Origin: Amycolatopsis vastitatis
GTDB lineage: Bacteria > Actinomycetota > Actinomycetes > Mycobacteriales > Pseudonocardiaceae
Direction of reading: 5' to 3'
Assembly: GCF_002234595.1 (NCBI RefSeq)
Contig: NZ_NMUL01000068.1
Span: forward strand, 1 to 64,000
DNA length: 64,000 nt
A program made the position numbers and the translations under genes. The notes below the pieces were generated by a model. The model did no database searches and was not told the origin of the DNA. It saw nothing but the letters and a program-made list of their open reading frames with translations. Numbering within the stretch: position 1 is the first letter of the stretch; each line of letters starts with the position of its first letter. This document shows, piece by piece, positions 40,120 to 48,640 of the stretch.

Positions 40120-40144
40120 GGTTGACGATCCGGCTCCGGGGTAT
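40120..40144 (+). promoter_or_regulatory. Sigma-B/F-type promoter for the 58-residue protein at 40154
   Basis: GGTTG (40120-40124) and GGGTAT (40139-40144) are 14 nt apart; the -10 ends only 9 nt before the ATG, so the transcript would be nearly leaderless. The same arrangement is found at 1597 and at 56696. Confidence 0.5.
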
Positions 40145-40153
40145 CACCCGGGC

Positions 40154-40330
40154 ATGTCCCAACCGAACGAACAGCAGCCCGAGATCGCCCGGCCCGGCGC
40201 GCCCGATCCCGGCCGGGCGGACGACAACCTCTACCGGCCCGGGGAAGGCGAACCACCGGACAGCGCCGAAGAAGCCGAAGGCGTGGGACAGAAAGTGATC
40301 GGCGAGCTGCGGGAACGTCGCGAAAACTGA
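40154..40330 (+). CDS. Small hydrophilic protein (58 aa)
   Basis: The frame from ATG 40154 encodes MSQPNEQQPEIARPGAPDPG and ends EGVGQKVIGELRERREN. It is acidic, rich in Pro, Gly and Glu, and has no membrane or cysteine features. The ribosome site is weak, consistent with the promoter placed directly before it. I do not recognise the family; the stress-type promoter suggests a stress-induced role. Confidence 0.55.
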   Translation: MSQPNEQQPEIARPGAPDPGRADDNLYRPGEGEPPDSAEEAEGVGQKVIGELRERREN

Positions 40331-40334
40331 AGGC

Positions 40335-41396
40335 TCAAGCCGCTGCGGGCAACGCCGCGCCCGTCACGCGCAGCAGGAACTCGGCGTTGGACCCGGTCTT
40401 GCGGAGCTGGTCCAACAGCTGCTCGATCGCGTGCGGGCCCGGCAACGCCCGCCGGACTTCGCGCATCGCGGCCAGTTCGCCCGGCGTCACCAGGAGTTCT
40501 TCGCGCCGGGTGCCGGAGGCGGCGAGGTCGACCGCCGGGAAGACCCGCCGCTCGGCGGTTTTGCGGTCCAGCTTGAGTTCGGCGTTGCCGGTGCTCTTCA
40601 GCTCCTCGAAGAACACCGTGTCCGCCAGCGATCCGGTTTCCACCAGCGCCGTCGCGACGATCGTGAGTGAACCGCCGCCCTCGACGTTGCGGGCGGCGCC
40701 GAGGATCCGCTTCATCGGCTGCAACGCGGCCGCGTCGACGCCGCCGGAGAGCGTCCGGCCGGACGGGCGCACCGAAAGGTTGTACGCGCGGCCGAGCCGG
40801 GTGAGCGAATCGAGCAGCAGCACGACGTCTTCGCCGCGCTCCACCAACCGTTTCGCGCGCTCGACGGCGAGTTCCGCCACCGCGACGTGTTCGGCGGGCG
40901 GACGGTCGAAAGTGGACGCGATCACCTCGCCGCGCACGGTCCGGCTCAGCTCGGTGACCTCTTCCGGCCGTTCGTCGGCGAGCAGCACCAGCAGCCGGCA
41001 GTCCGGGTGGTTGGCCGCGACGCCGTGGCCGATTTCGCGCAGCACCGTGGTTTTTCCGGCTTTCGGCGGCGAAACGACGAGAGCGCGCTGGCCCTTGCCG
41101 AGCGGGGTGACGAGGTCGATGACGCGCGGCAGCAGCCGCGTCGGCGTTGTTTCGAGCAGCAGCCGCCGGTCCGGGTGAACCGGGACGAGGTCGGCGAAGT
41201 CGGGACGCGGCTCGCCGGGGTCGGCGCCGTTGACGCTCGTGATCTCCTCGGTGGTGCCGGTGATTTCGTCGCCGGGGCGCAGTTTGTGCTTGCGGACCAG
41301 GGAAAGTGGCAGGGCGACGTCGTCGGGCGCCGGTCGGTAGCCGGGCCGGACGAACGCCGTTTTGCCGGACAGGTCAAGGATTCCGTGAAAGGACAT
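40335..41396 (-). CDS. Short Rho-family transcription termination factor
   Basis: The 353-residue protein has the Rho core: an RNA-binding cold-shock-like N-domain (GKTAFVRPGYRPAPDDVALP, KLRPGDEITGTTEEI), Walker A SPPKAGKTTVLREIGHGVA, Walker B VVLLLDSLTRLGRAYNLSVRP, and the hexamer/translocation segment LDRKTAERRVFPAVDLAASG with R-loop TLSGGVDAAALQPMKRI. It lacks the long acidic/Arg-rich N-terminal extension of the main actinobacterial Rho, so it is probably a second, accessory Rho. ATG 41394-41396 has AGGAG upstream. Confidence 0.82.
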   Translation of the reverse strand: MSFHGILDLSGKTAFVRPGYRPAPDDVALPLSLVRKHKLRPGDEITGTTEEITSVNGADPGEPRPDFADLVPVHPDRRLLLETTPTRLLPRVIDLVTPLGKGQRALVVSPPKAGKTTVLREIGHGVAANHPDCRLLVLLADERPEEVTELSRTVRGEVIASTFDRPPAEHVAVAELAVERAKRLVERGEDVVLLLDSLTRLGRAYNLSVRPSGRTLSGGVDAAALQPMKRILGAARNVEGGGSLTIVATALVETGSLADTVFFEELKSTGNAELKLDRKTAERRVFPAVDLAASGTRREELLVTPGELAAMREVRRALPGPHAIEQLLDQLRKTGSNAEFLLRVTGAALPAAA

Positions 41397-41636
41397 GGGT
41401 GTCTCCTGGGATGAGGGCCGGCGCGCGAACAGCTGACCGGGGAACGAGGAAAGAGGCCGAACGGCCTGGATCCGGGAGCTTCCTCCGGGCGGCCGACGGC
41501 CGGCATCCGCGAGGAGCACGTCCACTGTAGCGAGCCATCTCACGAAACACAACGGGTAAGACCCCGTGGCGCTGGGTAGCCCACAGGAGAAGCCCGCCGA
41601 AACGGGGAAACCCCGGCTGTCCGATGGGAGCGGATC

Positions 41637-42158
41637 GTGTATCGACATACCCCGGAAACTGCCGTCGACACCGGCGAAAACACCGACGCGGACCAAGCCG
41701 GGACCACGGCCCCGGTACGCCATACCCCCGGAGTCGTGGTCGTGTCGACCTTCGAAGAACTCGCGCCGGCCCTGCCCAACGAGATGGCCGACCTGCGCCG
41801 CAAGCTGACCGGCTGGCTGGGCGAGCTCCCGCTCGACCCGGGCAGCACGCACGACATCACGCTGGCCACGTACGAAGCACTGGCGAACGTGGCGGCCCAC
41901 GCCTACCCGGACGGCCACGGCTGGGCGCGCCTGGAAGCCGAGCGCACCGGCGACACGGTGACGGTCACGGTCACCGACACCGGCTGCGGCATCCCCTCGA
42001 CCCGTCCCCGGGTGGCGGGCCTGCGCACCTCCGGTGGCCGCGGCCTGCTGTTGATCGACCAGGTGACGGACCAGTCCGACATCGACTCCGGCACCCACGG
42101 AACGACGGTCCGGATGACCTGGCGCCCGGCCACGCTCCGAGACCCCGGCGCGGCCTGA
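41637..42158 (+). CDS. RsbW-like ATP-binding protein (HATPase_c_2)
   Basis: The 173-residue protein has the anti-sigma-factor ATPase fold: LATYEALANVAAHAYPDGHG (N-box with NVAAHAY), VTDTGCGIPSTRP (G1) and GGRGLLLIDQVTDQSDIDSG (G2), ending in GTTVRMTWR. Such proteins bind and inhibit a sigma factor or act as serine kinases in partner switching. The GTG start has GGGAG upstream. It is divergent from the short rho gene; its partner is not next to it, but the cluster at 49-58 kb contains many possible ones. Confidence 0.8.
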   Translation: MYRHTPETAVDTGENTDADQAGTTAPVRHTPGVVVVSTFEELAPALPNEMADLRRKLTGWLGELPLDPGSTHDITLATYEALANVAAHAYPDGHGWARLEAERTGDTVTVTVTDTGCGIPSTRPRVAGLRTSGGRGLLLIDQVTDQSDIDSGTHGTTVRMTWRPATLRDPGAA

Positions 42159-42159
42159 A

Positions 42160-42176
42160 CCGCGGTAAACCCGCGG
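42160..42176 (+). terminator. Short hairpin after the ATP-binding protein gene
   Basis: CCGCGG (42160-42165) pairs with CCGCGG (42171-42176) around TAAAC, immediately after the stop codon of the gene ending at 42158. Small and weak, without U tract. Confidence 0.4.
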
Positions 42177-42534
42177 AGGGCAACCGCCCGTGGCTCACGA
42201 AGGTGGCAGGACTTCCCTGGACACCGGAGCGCTGAAGGCTCGCGCATGGTGGACGGCACCAGCCGCAGCCCCGCGGGACACAGCTCAGCCACTCAGCCTG
42301 CCGCGCAATACAGCACCGCAAGCCAGGTCGACCCGGCAAGAAACCCGCCGCGGCAGCACTCAGCCTGCCAGCGCAACACAGCACCCCAAGCCAGGCCGCC
42401 CCGGCAAGAAACCAGCCGCGGCAGCACAAATCAGCTCGGCCTGCACCCTCTGCCCACCCTGCCACCGCCGATGCCCCCGCCCGGCGCTGCCTCTCCCCCT
42501 CCAAGCACGCCGCGAAAGCGCGCCGCGGCCACCC
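42177..42534. other. Intergenic stretch carrying a tandem repeat, no gene
   Basis: About 360 bases between two genes contain frames on both strands but only low-complexity translations. The two-copy 67-bp repeat at 42290-42424 occupies most of it; the rest holds further CAGCNCAGCC-like pieces. I see no promoter or RNA fold. Confidence 0.5.
42290..42424. repeat. Two-copy tandem repeat of about 67 bp
   Basis: Unit 1 is 42290-42356 (67 bp) and unit 2 is 42357-42424 (68 bp). Both begin CACTCAGCCTGCC, share CAGCACC and CAAGCCAGG, and end CCGGCAAGAAACC then CGCCGCGGCAG or AGCCGCGGCAG; a one-base insertion follows the first 13 bases. A third degenerate start (CAAATCAGCTCGGCCTG) follows. It is not a coding repeat I recognise. 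Confidence 0.7.
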
Positions 42535-42747
42535 TCAGGCCGCGCCGGCCAGGCGGACCAGGCGGTTGCGCGGGTAGGAAACCAGCTCCCGCTCCTCGTC
42601 CGTCGTGAAGATCTCGACGGAATCCTCCAGCAGTTCGGCCGAATTCACCTGCAGCTGCCACGCGGGCAGCCCCGGTGCCGGCTCGTGCCAGAACCACTGG
42701 CCCTTGGTCAGCTGGTGCGCCGGGACCGTCGCGTCGTCCGTGTTCAT
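42535..42747 (-). CDS. Small conserved hypothetical protein (70 aa)
   Basis: From ATG 42745-42747 the protein reads MNTDDATVPAHQLTKGQWFW, HEPAPGLPAWQLQVNSAEL, LEDSVEIFTTDEERELVSYP, a small beta-rich domain with three Trp. TAGCCT lies 6 nt upstream of the start, suggesting a leaderless transcript. I recall similar short proteins in Actinobacteria without a function. Confidence 0.6.
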   Translation of the reverse strand: MNTDDATVPAHQLTKGQWFWHEPAPGLPAWQLQVNSAELLEDSVEIFTTDEERELVSYPRNRLVRLAGAA

Positions 42748-42901
42748 GTGATGAGGCTAGCCGCCACCACCGACAGTTTCCGCACGGCCCGGGCCCGGTG
42801 ATCACCGGTGTGACGACGAGCACTTCCACTGTGGACACGGGGCTGGACAGAAGGCTGGACACGGGCGGTTCCGCCGCGCCTGGCGGAACCGCCCGTGAGC
42901 G

Positions 42902-45136
42902 TCAGCCCACCGCGCAGGTCACGGTCGGCGCCGTCAGGTTCCCACCGTGCTCGACGGTGAAGCCGATGACGTTGCCGCTGCCGTTGGGCCTCGCCGTCAG
43001 CACGTATCCCGTGCTGTCCCAGGTTCCCGTGTAGTTCCAGCTGCCGATGACCTTCTGGGGCGCGTGGAACGTCACCGTGAGCACCCAGTTGTTCGTCCCC
43101 GACACCGACACCTGGCCGTTGAAGCCGACGTTCCACTGCGCGGTCGTGGCGTAGACCGCGGTGCAGCCGCCCGGCTGCGGGGTCGTGGTGGTCGGCGTCG
43201 TTGGCGTGGTCGTCGGGCCGCCGTCCGGCGGTGCGCCGTTGTTCAGCGCGTCGAGCACCGCGGTGTAGGCCGCCTTCTTCTGCCCGTTGCCGTCGAACAG
43301 CAGCGGGGTGGCCGACGCCCGCCAGGAGTCCGTGTCACGGATTCCCCACACCGTCATGCCGGTGCACCGCGCAACCGCCAGGCAGGCCTGCGTGACAGTC
43401 CGGTAGTTGTTCGCCTGCGCGGTCCCCGAGCCTTCGATGTCCAGCTCGGTGATCTGCACGTCCACGCCGAGGCCGGTGAAGTTCTGCAGCGTCGTCTGGT
43501 AGTTCGACGGCACCGGGCTGTTGCCGTTGAAGTGCGACTGGAAGCCGACGCAGTCGATCGGCACGCCGCGGGACTTGAAGTCCTGCACCATGCGGTACAC
43601 GGCCTGGGTCTTCGCCTGGCTCCAGTCGTCGGTGTTGTAGTCGTTGTAGCAGAGCTTCGCGTCCGGGTCGGCCGCCCGCGCGGCGCGGAACGCCGCCTCG
43701 ATCCAGTCGTCGCCGGTGCGCTGGAGGTTGGAGTCGCGCCGGGCGCCGGAACCGCCGTCGGCGAACGCCTCGTTCACCACGTCCCACGCGTAGATCTTGC
43801 CGCGGTAGTGGGTCATCACCTGGGTGATGTGGTTCAGCATCGCCTGCCGCAGCGCCGAACCCTCCATGCTCTGCATCCAGCCGGGCTGCTGCGAGTGCCA
43901 GGCCAGCGTGTGCCCGCGCATCCGGGCGCCCTGGCTGGTCGCCTGGTTCACGATCCGGTCCGCGTTGGCGTACGAGAATTGGCCCTGCGAAGGCTCGGTC
44001 GCGTCGATCTTCATCTCGTTCTCGGGCGTGATCATGGTGAACTCGCGGCTCAGGATGCCGGTGTAGACGCTGTCCGAGAGCTTGCCCGCCGAAACCGCGG
44101 TGCCGAAGTAACGCCCGGTCCGCGCCGCCGCGCTGCCCAGGGTCGTGCCGGCGGGCGCCGACGACGTCGTCGTCGTGGGTGTCGTCGGTGTCGTGGTGCC
44201 CGGGCCGCTGCTGTTCAGGCCCAGGAACGCGATCGCGTACTGCACCATCCCGCTCTGCGGCAGGGCGTGCCCCACACCCTGGACGCTGATGCCCTCGACC
44301 GGCGCCTGCGTGCCGGTGCCGCCGTAGCGGGTGCGTGTCCAGCCGGACTGGGGCGAGTCACTCGACGACGGCGTCTGGCTCACGCCCTGCAGGTTCGTCC
44401 ACTGCTTGATCTCTTCGCCGAAGTTGGGGTAGCGCAGGGTGTCGTCGGCCGTGCCGTGCCACAGCTGCATCCGCGGGTAAGGGCCGCTGCGCCCGCCGCT
44501 CATCTGCCGGGCCTGGTCGCCCCACTGCTGCGCGGTCTTGGTGATCTGGCCGTTCGCGCACTGGCTGTTCCAGCTGGACCCGTCGGTGGTGCCGAAGCAG
44601 CCCGCGGGCACGCCCATGAACGCCGAGCCGGCGGCGAACACGTCCGGGTACTCCGCGGCGAGCACGTTCGTCATCATCGCGCCCGAGGAGAACCCGGTGA
44701 CGTACACGCGGGAGGAGTCGACGTTGTAGCGCTGCTTGGCCCAGTTGACCATCGAAAGGATGCCGACGGGGTCGCTGCCGCCGCCGCGGGTGAGGGCCTG
44801 CGGCGAGGAGACGTCGAAGCACTGCCCGCTGCGCGTGGCTTCCGGGAACACGATGACGTACCCGTACTGGTCGGCGGCGGTGACGTAGTCGTGGGCGGAG
44901 CCGTTGAACACCGCCGACGCCGAACCGGTGCAGTAGTGGATCGCGACGAGCAGTGCCGGGCGGCTCGCGACGTGGTCCGGGACGTAGGTGTACATGTTGA
45001 GGTTGCTGGGGTTGCTGCCGAAGTCGGTCACCCGCGTCAGCGAGGCCGCGGACGCCGGCTGCGCCGCCACGACCAGCACGATCGCCGTGGCGATCGACAG
45101 CATGGCGGCGGACAGAGCGGTGAGGAGCCTTCGCAC
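42902..45136 (-). CDS. Secreted multidomain esterase-GH10 xylanase-CBM2
   Basis: The 744-residue protein has a Sec signal (MRRLLTALSAAMLSIATAIV, about 30 residues). Residues about 40-305 are a PHB-depolymerase/acetylxylan-esterase domain with nucleophile S150 (YVTGFSSGAMMTN). After a Thr/Pro linker, residues about 330-630 are a GH10 endo-1,4-beta-xylanase with acid/base E456 (AWDVVNEAFAD) and nucleophile E564 (VQITELDIEGS), 108 apart as expected. A second linker leads to a CBM2 (about 645-744). It should deacetylate and cut xylan outside the cell. TTTCGA at 45221-45226 and 45231-45236 upstream are one helical turn apart. Confidence 0.93.
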   Translation of the reverse strand: MRRLLTALSAAMLSIATAIVLVVAAQPASAASLTRVTDFGSNPSNLNMYTYVPDHVASRPALLVAIHYCTGSASAVFNGSAHDYVTAADQYGYVIVFPEATRSGQCFDVSSPQALTRGGGSDPVGILSMVNWAKQRYNVDSSRVYVTGFSSGAMMTNVLAAEYPDVFAAGSAFMGVPAGCFGTTDGSSWNSQCANGQITKTAQQWGDQARQMSGGRSGPYPRMQLWHGTADDTLRYPNFGEEIKQWTNLQGVSQTPSSSDSPQSGWTRTRYGGTGTQAPVEGISVQGVGHALPQSGMVQYAIAFLGLNSSGPGTTTPTTPTTTTSSAPAGTTLGSAAARTGRYFGTAVSAGKLSDSVYTGILSREFTMITPENEMKIDATEPSQGQFSYANADRIVNQATSQGARMRGHTLAWHSQQPGWMQSMEGSALRQAMLNHITQVMTHYRGKIYAWDVVNEAFADGGSGARRDSNLQRTGDDWIEAAFRAARAADPDAKLCYNDYNTDDWSQAKTQAVYRMVQDFKSRGVPIDCVGFQSHFNGNSPVPSNYQTTLQNFTGLGVDVQITELDIEGSGTAQANNYRTVTQACLAVARCTGMTVWGIRDTDSWRASATPLLFDGNGQKKAAYTAVLDALNNGAPPDGGPTTTPTTPTTTTPQPGGCTAVYATTAQWNVGFNGQVSVSGTNNWVLTVTFHAPQKVIGSWNYTGTWDSTGYVLTARPNGSGNVIGFTVEHGGNLTAPTVTCAVG

Positions 45137-45290
45137 TCGAGGCCATCCTTTCCGGGGGCGGGAGAGGAACTGCGACGATGGTTCGTCTCCGTGTCCGGGC
45201 GGTCAACGATTATCGCAATGTTTCGACGCCTTTCGAGGGTGGGTGCGACACGGCCACCCTCTCCGGCTTGATCGGAGTTAGGCTCGAACC

Positions 45291-46145
45291 ATGGCCAAGG
45301 AAAACGCGCTCGGGGAGTTCCTCCGCGCCCGCCGTGAGCAGGTGCGGCCCGAAGACCTCGGCCTGCCCGCCGGCGGGTCGCGCCGGGTGGCCGGGCTGCG
45401 GCGCGAGGAGGTCGCGCTCCTGGCCGGGGTCAGCACCGACTACTACGTCCGGCTCGAGCAGGGCCGGGAGCGGAACCCGTCGGCGCAGGTCGTCGACGCG
45501 CTGGCCCGCGGGCTGGCGCTGGACGACGACGCCGTCGCCCACCTGCACCGGCTGGCCCGGCCGGCCCCGAAGGCGCGCCGTCGCGCGCGGCGGCGGGAGC
45601 AGGTCAGCCCGAACCTGCTGCGCCTGATGGAGGGCTGGCCGGGCACGCCCGCGGTGGTCCTGGACCGCTGCCTGACGGTGCTGGCGCACAACGCGCTGGG
45701 CAAGGCCCTGTTCGACGGGCACACCCACAGCGGTGACCTGGTCCGGCTGGTGTTCCTCGACCCGGACGCGCGCGAGTTCTACCCGGACTGGGAGCGCGTC
45801 GCGGTCAACACCGTCGGCGGCCTGCGCGCGGCCGCCGGGATCGACCCGGACGACCCGCAGCTCGTCGAGACCGTCGGTGAGCTGTCGGTCAAGAGCGAGG
45901 CGTTCCGCCGGCTGTGGGCCCGGCACGACATCCGGCAGAAGACCCACGAAACCAAGCGGTTCCACCACCGCCTGGTCGGCGAGCTGGTCCTGAGCTACGA
46001 AGCGCTGACCGTGAACAGCGCGCCCGGCCAGCAGCTGATCGTCTACCAGGCCGAGCCGGGCAGCCCGTCGGAAGCCGCTTTGGCGCTGCTGGGCAGTCTC
46101 ACCGCCGAGACGGCGGAAGCCCCGGAAAACGCCAACCGGAAGTAA
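45291..46145 (+). CDS. HTH-type transcriptional regulator, MmyB family
   Basis: The 284-residue protein starts MAKENALGEFLRARREQVRP and has a Cro/C1-type helix-turn-helix (RREEVALLAGVSTDYYVRLE, QGRERNPSAQVVDALARGL) and the C-terminal MmyB-like ligand domain with WPGTPAVVLDRCLTVLAHN and VYQAEPGSPSEAALALLG, which in this family may bind a lipid-like ligand. It should control the two short-chain dehydrogenases that follow. TAGGCT is 6 nt before the ATG, so the mRNA is probably leaderless. Confidence 0.9.
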   Translation: MAKENALGEFLRARREQVRPEDLGLPAGGSRRVAGLRREEVALLAGVSTDYYVRLEQGRERNPSAQVVDALARGLALDDDAVAHLHRLARPAPKARRRARRREQVSPNLLRLMEGWPGTPAVVLDRCLTVLAHNALGKALFDGHTHSGDLVRLVFLDPDAREFYPDWERVAVNTVGGLRAAAGIDPDDPQLVETVGELSVKSEAFRRLWARHDIRQKTHETKRFHHRLVGELVLSYEALTVNSAPGQQLIVYQAEPGSPSEAALALLGSLTAETAEAPENANRK

Positions 46146-46186
46146 TCACCCTTTCTTTCGTTCCACAATGGACGGAGTACTTCGTC

Positions 46187-47050
46187 ATGCCTGAAAACCC
46201 CCATCCCGACAACACTGTCTGGTTCATCACCGGCTGCTCCACCGGCCTCGGCCGCGCACTGGCGTCCGCCGTGCTCGGCCGCGGGCTGCGGGCGGTCGTC
46301 ACCGCCCGTGACCCGGCGCAGGTCGCCGACCTGGCCGCCGGACACGGCGACCGCGCGCTGGTCCTGCCGCTCGACGTCACCGACCACGCGCAGGTCGTCG
46401 ACGCGGTGAAACAGGCCGAATCGGCGTTCGGCCGGATCGACGTCCTGGTCAACAACGCCGGCTACGGCTACCTCGCCGCGGTCGAAGAAGGCGAGGACGA
46501 CGAGATCCGCAAGCTGTTCGACACCAACGTCTTCGGCCTCGCCGACGTCACCCGCGCGGTACTGCCGGGCATGCGGGCGCGCCGCGGCGGGCACGTCGTC
46601 ACCGTGTCGTCGCTCGGCGGCCTGGCCGCCTTCGGCGCGACCGGCTACTACCACGCGACGAAGTTCGCCGTGGAAGGACTTTCCGAGTCACTGGCCGCCG
46701 AGGTGGCCCCGCTGGGCATCAAGGTGACCATCGTCGAGCCGGCGGCGTTCCGCACCAACTGGTCCGGGCCCTCCATGCGGCAGTCGGCGATCCACATCGA
46801 CGACTACGCCGAGACGGCGGGAGCCCGCCGGGCGGCGACCACGGCGACGTACGGCCACCAGCCGGGCGATCCGGTGCGCGCGGCCGAAGCGGTCATCGAC
46901 GCCGTCGGCGCCGAAGAACCTCCGCTTCGCCTGCTCCTCGGCAAGGCCGCCTACGACATCGCCACCGCCCGGCTCGGCACCCTCCGCTCCACTTTCGACA
47001 CCTGGCGCGAGACCACCCTCGGCGCCGACTTCCCGGAAGGAGCCCCGTGA
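46187..47050 (+). CDS. Short-chain dehydrogenase/reductase (first of two)
   Basis: The 287-residue SDR has GCSTGLGRALASAVL (TGxxxGxG dinucleotide loop), NNAGYGYLA and the catalytic SxxxxYxxxK as SSLGGLAAFGATGYYHATKFA, with a substrate loop ending LGTLRSTFDTWRETTLG. It probably reduces a ketone or oxidises an alcohol with NAD(P). It is coupled to the next SDR by a GTGA overlap and follows the MmyB-type regulator gene by 41 nt. Confidence 0.88.
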   Translation: MPENPHPDNTVWFITGCSTGLGRALASAVLGRGLRAVVTARDPAQVADLAAGHGDRALVLPLDVTDHAQVVDAVKQAESAFGRIDVLVNNAGYGYLAAVEEGEDDEIRKLFDTNVFGLADVTRAVLPGMRARRGGHVVTVSSLGGLAAFGATGYYHATKFAVEGLSESLAAEVAPLGIKVTIVEPAAFRTNWSGPSMRQSAIHIDDYAETAGARRAATTATYGHQPGDPVRAAEAVIDAVGAEEPPLRLLLGKAAYDIATARLGTLRSTFDTWRETTLGADFPEGAP

Positions 47051-47766
47051 AAACCGTCCTCATCACCGGCGCCAGCAGCGGCATCGGATACGCCACCGCG
47101 CTGCGGCTGGCCGGCGAAGGCCACCACGTCGTGCTCGGCGCCCGGCGGGAAGACCGGCTGACGACGCTGGCGAAGGAGATCCACGACGCCGGCGGCACCG
47201 CGGACGTGCACCGCCTCGACGTCACCGACCGCGCCGAGGTCGCCGCGTTCGCCGACACGGCGGTGAAGCAGCATGGGCGGCTCGACGTCTTCGTCGCCAA
47301 CGCCGGCGTGATGCCACTGTCGCGTTTGGACTCCCTGCTCGTCGAGGAGTGGGACCGGATGATCGACGTCAACGTCCGCGGCCTGCTGCACGGGATCGCG
47401 GCGGCCCTGCCGCACTTCCGGCGGCAGGGCTCCGGGCACTTCGTGACGATCGCCTCCACCGGCGCGCACGAGGTGGTGCCGACGGCCGCGGTGTACTGCG
47501 GCACCAAGTACGCCGCCCGGGCGGTCACCGAAGGGCTGCGCCTGGAGGCGGATCCCGGCATCCGCGTCACGACCGTTTCGCCGGGCGTCACCGAGTCCGA
47601 ACTGGCCGACAGCATCACCGAGGCCGGGGCGAAGGCGGCGATGCGGGACTACCGCGCGGTGACCCTCCCGCCGGACGCCATCGCCGCGGCGATCTCGTAC
47701 GCGATCGGGCAGCCGGACGGCGTCGACGTGAACGAGGTCGTCGTCCGGCCGACCGCCCAGCGGTAG
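47047..47766 (+). CDS. Short-chain dehydrogenase/reductase (second of two)
   Basis: The 239-residue SDR has TGASSGIGYATALRLAGEGH, the NAG loop FVANAGVMPLSRLD and the catalytic STGAHEVVPTAAVYCGTKYAA. It differs from the first SDR in the C-terminal substrate part, so the operon may act on one compound in two steps or serve two substrates. Its GTG overlaps the stop of the first SDR gene. Confidence 0.88.
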   Translation: MKTVLITGASSGIGYATALRLAGEGHHVVLGARREDRLTTLAKEIHDAGGTADVHRLDVTDRAEVAAFADTAVKQHGRLDVFVANAGVMPLSRLDSLLVEEWDRMIDVNVRGLLHGIAAALPHFRRQGSGHFVTIASTGAHEVVPTAAVYCGTKYAARAVTEGLRLEADPGIRVTTVSPGVTESELADSITEAGAKAAMRDYRAVTLPPDAIAAAISYAIGQPDGVDVNEVVVRPTAQR

Positions 47767-47770
47767 CCGC

Positions 47771-48640
47771 TCAGCGCTCCAGTTCGGCGATGACCCTCGG
47801 GATCTCCGCCACGAGCTCCCGGGCCAGCAGCCCGGTGCTGCCGGTGTCGGGGATCAGCCGCTGGCCGGCCACGGCGTGGACGTGCGTCGCCCAGCAGGCC
47901 GCCTGGTCGACGGCCGCGCCGCGGGCGAGGAAGCCGCCGGTCAGGCCGGCCAGCACGTCGCCGCTGCCGGACGTCGCCAGCCCGACGTGGCCGCTCCCGT
48001 CCCGCCAGGTGCGCCCGCCCGGCTCGGCGACCACGCCCATGAGCAGCACCACGCCGCCGTAGCGCCCGGCGATCCGCACCGCCGTCTCCAGGTCGTCGAC
48101 GTCCTTCTCCTCGCAGCCGTCGAGGAAGGCGGCTTCGACCCGGTTCGGGGTGAGCAGGAGCCTGCCCGCCAAGGGTTCCGCCAGCGCCGGGTCCCGGCTC
48201 AGCGCGCCGAGGGCGAACGCGTCGAGCACCACCCGCGCGTCCGGGGCGATGGCGGGCACCAGCCGCCGCAGCAGGTCTTCGGTCTCGGACACGCCGGTGA
48301 GGCCCGGACCGACGACGACGGTGCCGGCCCCGGGCAGGACGTCGGCCAGGCGGTCGACGGCGTCGCCGCCGATCGCGCCGGACGCCGTCTCGGGCAGGCC
48401 GAACACCGACGACTCGGGCACCGAAACGCCGATGGCGCTCGCGTGCCGTTCGGCGACCGCCAGCTGAAGCGTGCCCGCTCCGGCGCGCAAGGCGGCGGTC
48501 CCGGACAGTGCCGGCGCCCCCGGCACGGTCCTCGCTCCGCCGACGACGAGGACGGTTCCGCGGTCCTCGGTGCCGATCCGCCTGTCCCGCAACAGGGCCG
48601 GGCTGATCGGCACCGGGTCAGGAGAGCTGTTCGGCTGCAT
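47771..48640 (-). CDS. ADP-dependent NAD(P)HX dehydratase (NnrD/CARKD C-domain)
   Basis: The 289-residue protein is a ribokinase-fold enzyme with LLTPNRVEAAF, TAVRIAGRYGGVVLLMG, GSGHVGLATSGSGDVLAGLTGGFLARGA and HVHAVAGQRL, the NnrD signature. It repairs hydrated NAD(P)H. Only the dehydratase half is present, without the NnrE epimerase domain usually fused in bacteria. It overlaps the upstream histidine-phosphatase gene by 23 bp, so the two are probably co-transcribed. Confidence 0.9.
   Translation of the reverse strand: MQPNSSPDPVPISPALLRDRRIGTEDRGTVLVVGGARTVPGAPALSGTAALRAGAGTLQLAVAERHASAIGVSVPESSVFGLPETASGAIGGDAVDRLADVLPGAGTVVVGPGLTGVSETEDLLRRLVPAIAPDARVVLDAFALGALSRDPALAEPLAGRLLLTPNRVEAAFLDGCEEKDVDDLETAVRIAGRYGGVVLLMGVVAEPGGRTWRDGSGHVGLATSGSGDVLAGLTGGFLARGAAVDQAACWATHVHAVAGQRLIPDTGSTGLLARELVAEIPRVIAELER

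Noticed and set aside
42246..42608. 120-codon frame over the tandem repeat
   Set aside because: Translation is low-complexity Pro/Ser/Arg, the repeat has a one-base insertion that changes frame between units, and no ribosome site is present.
42535..42901. CRISPR array or toxin-antitoxin pair near the small gene at 42.7 kb
   Set aside because: The only repeat is the adjacent two-unit tandem without spacers, and the 70-residue protein has no partner gene.
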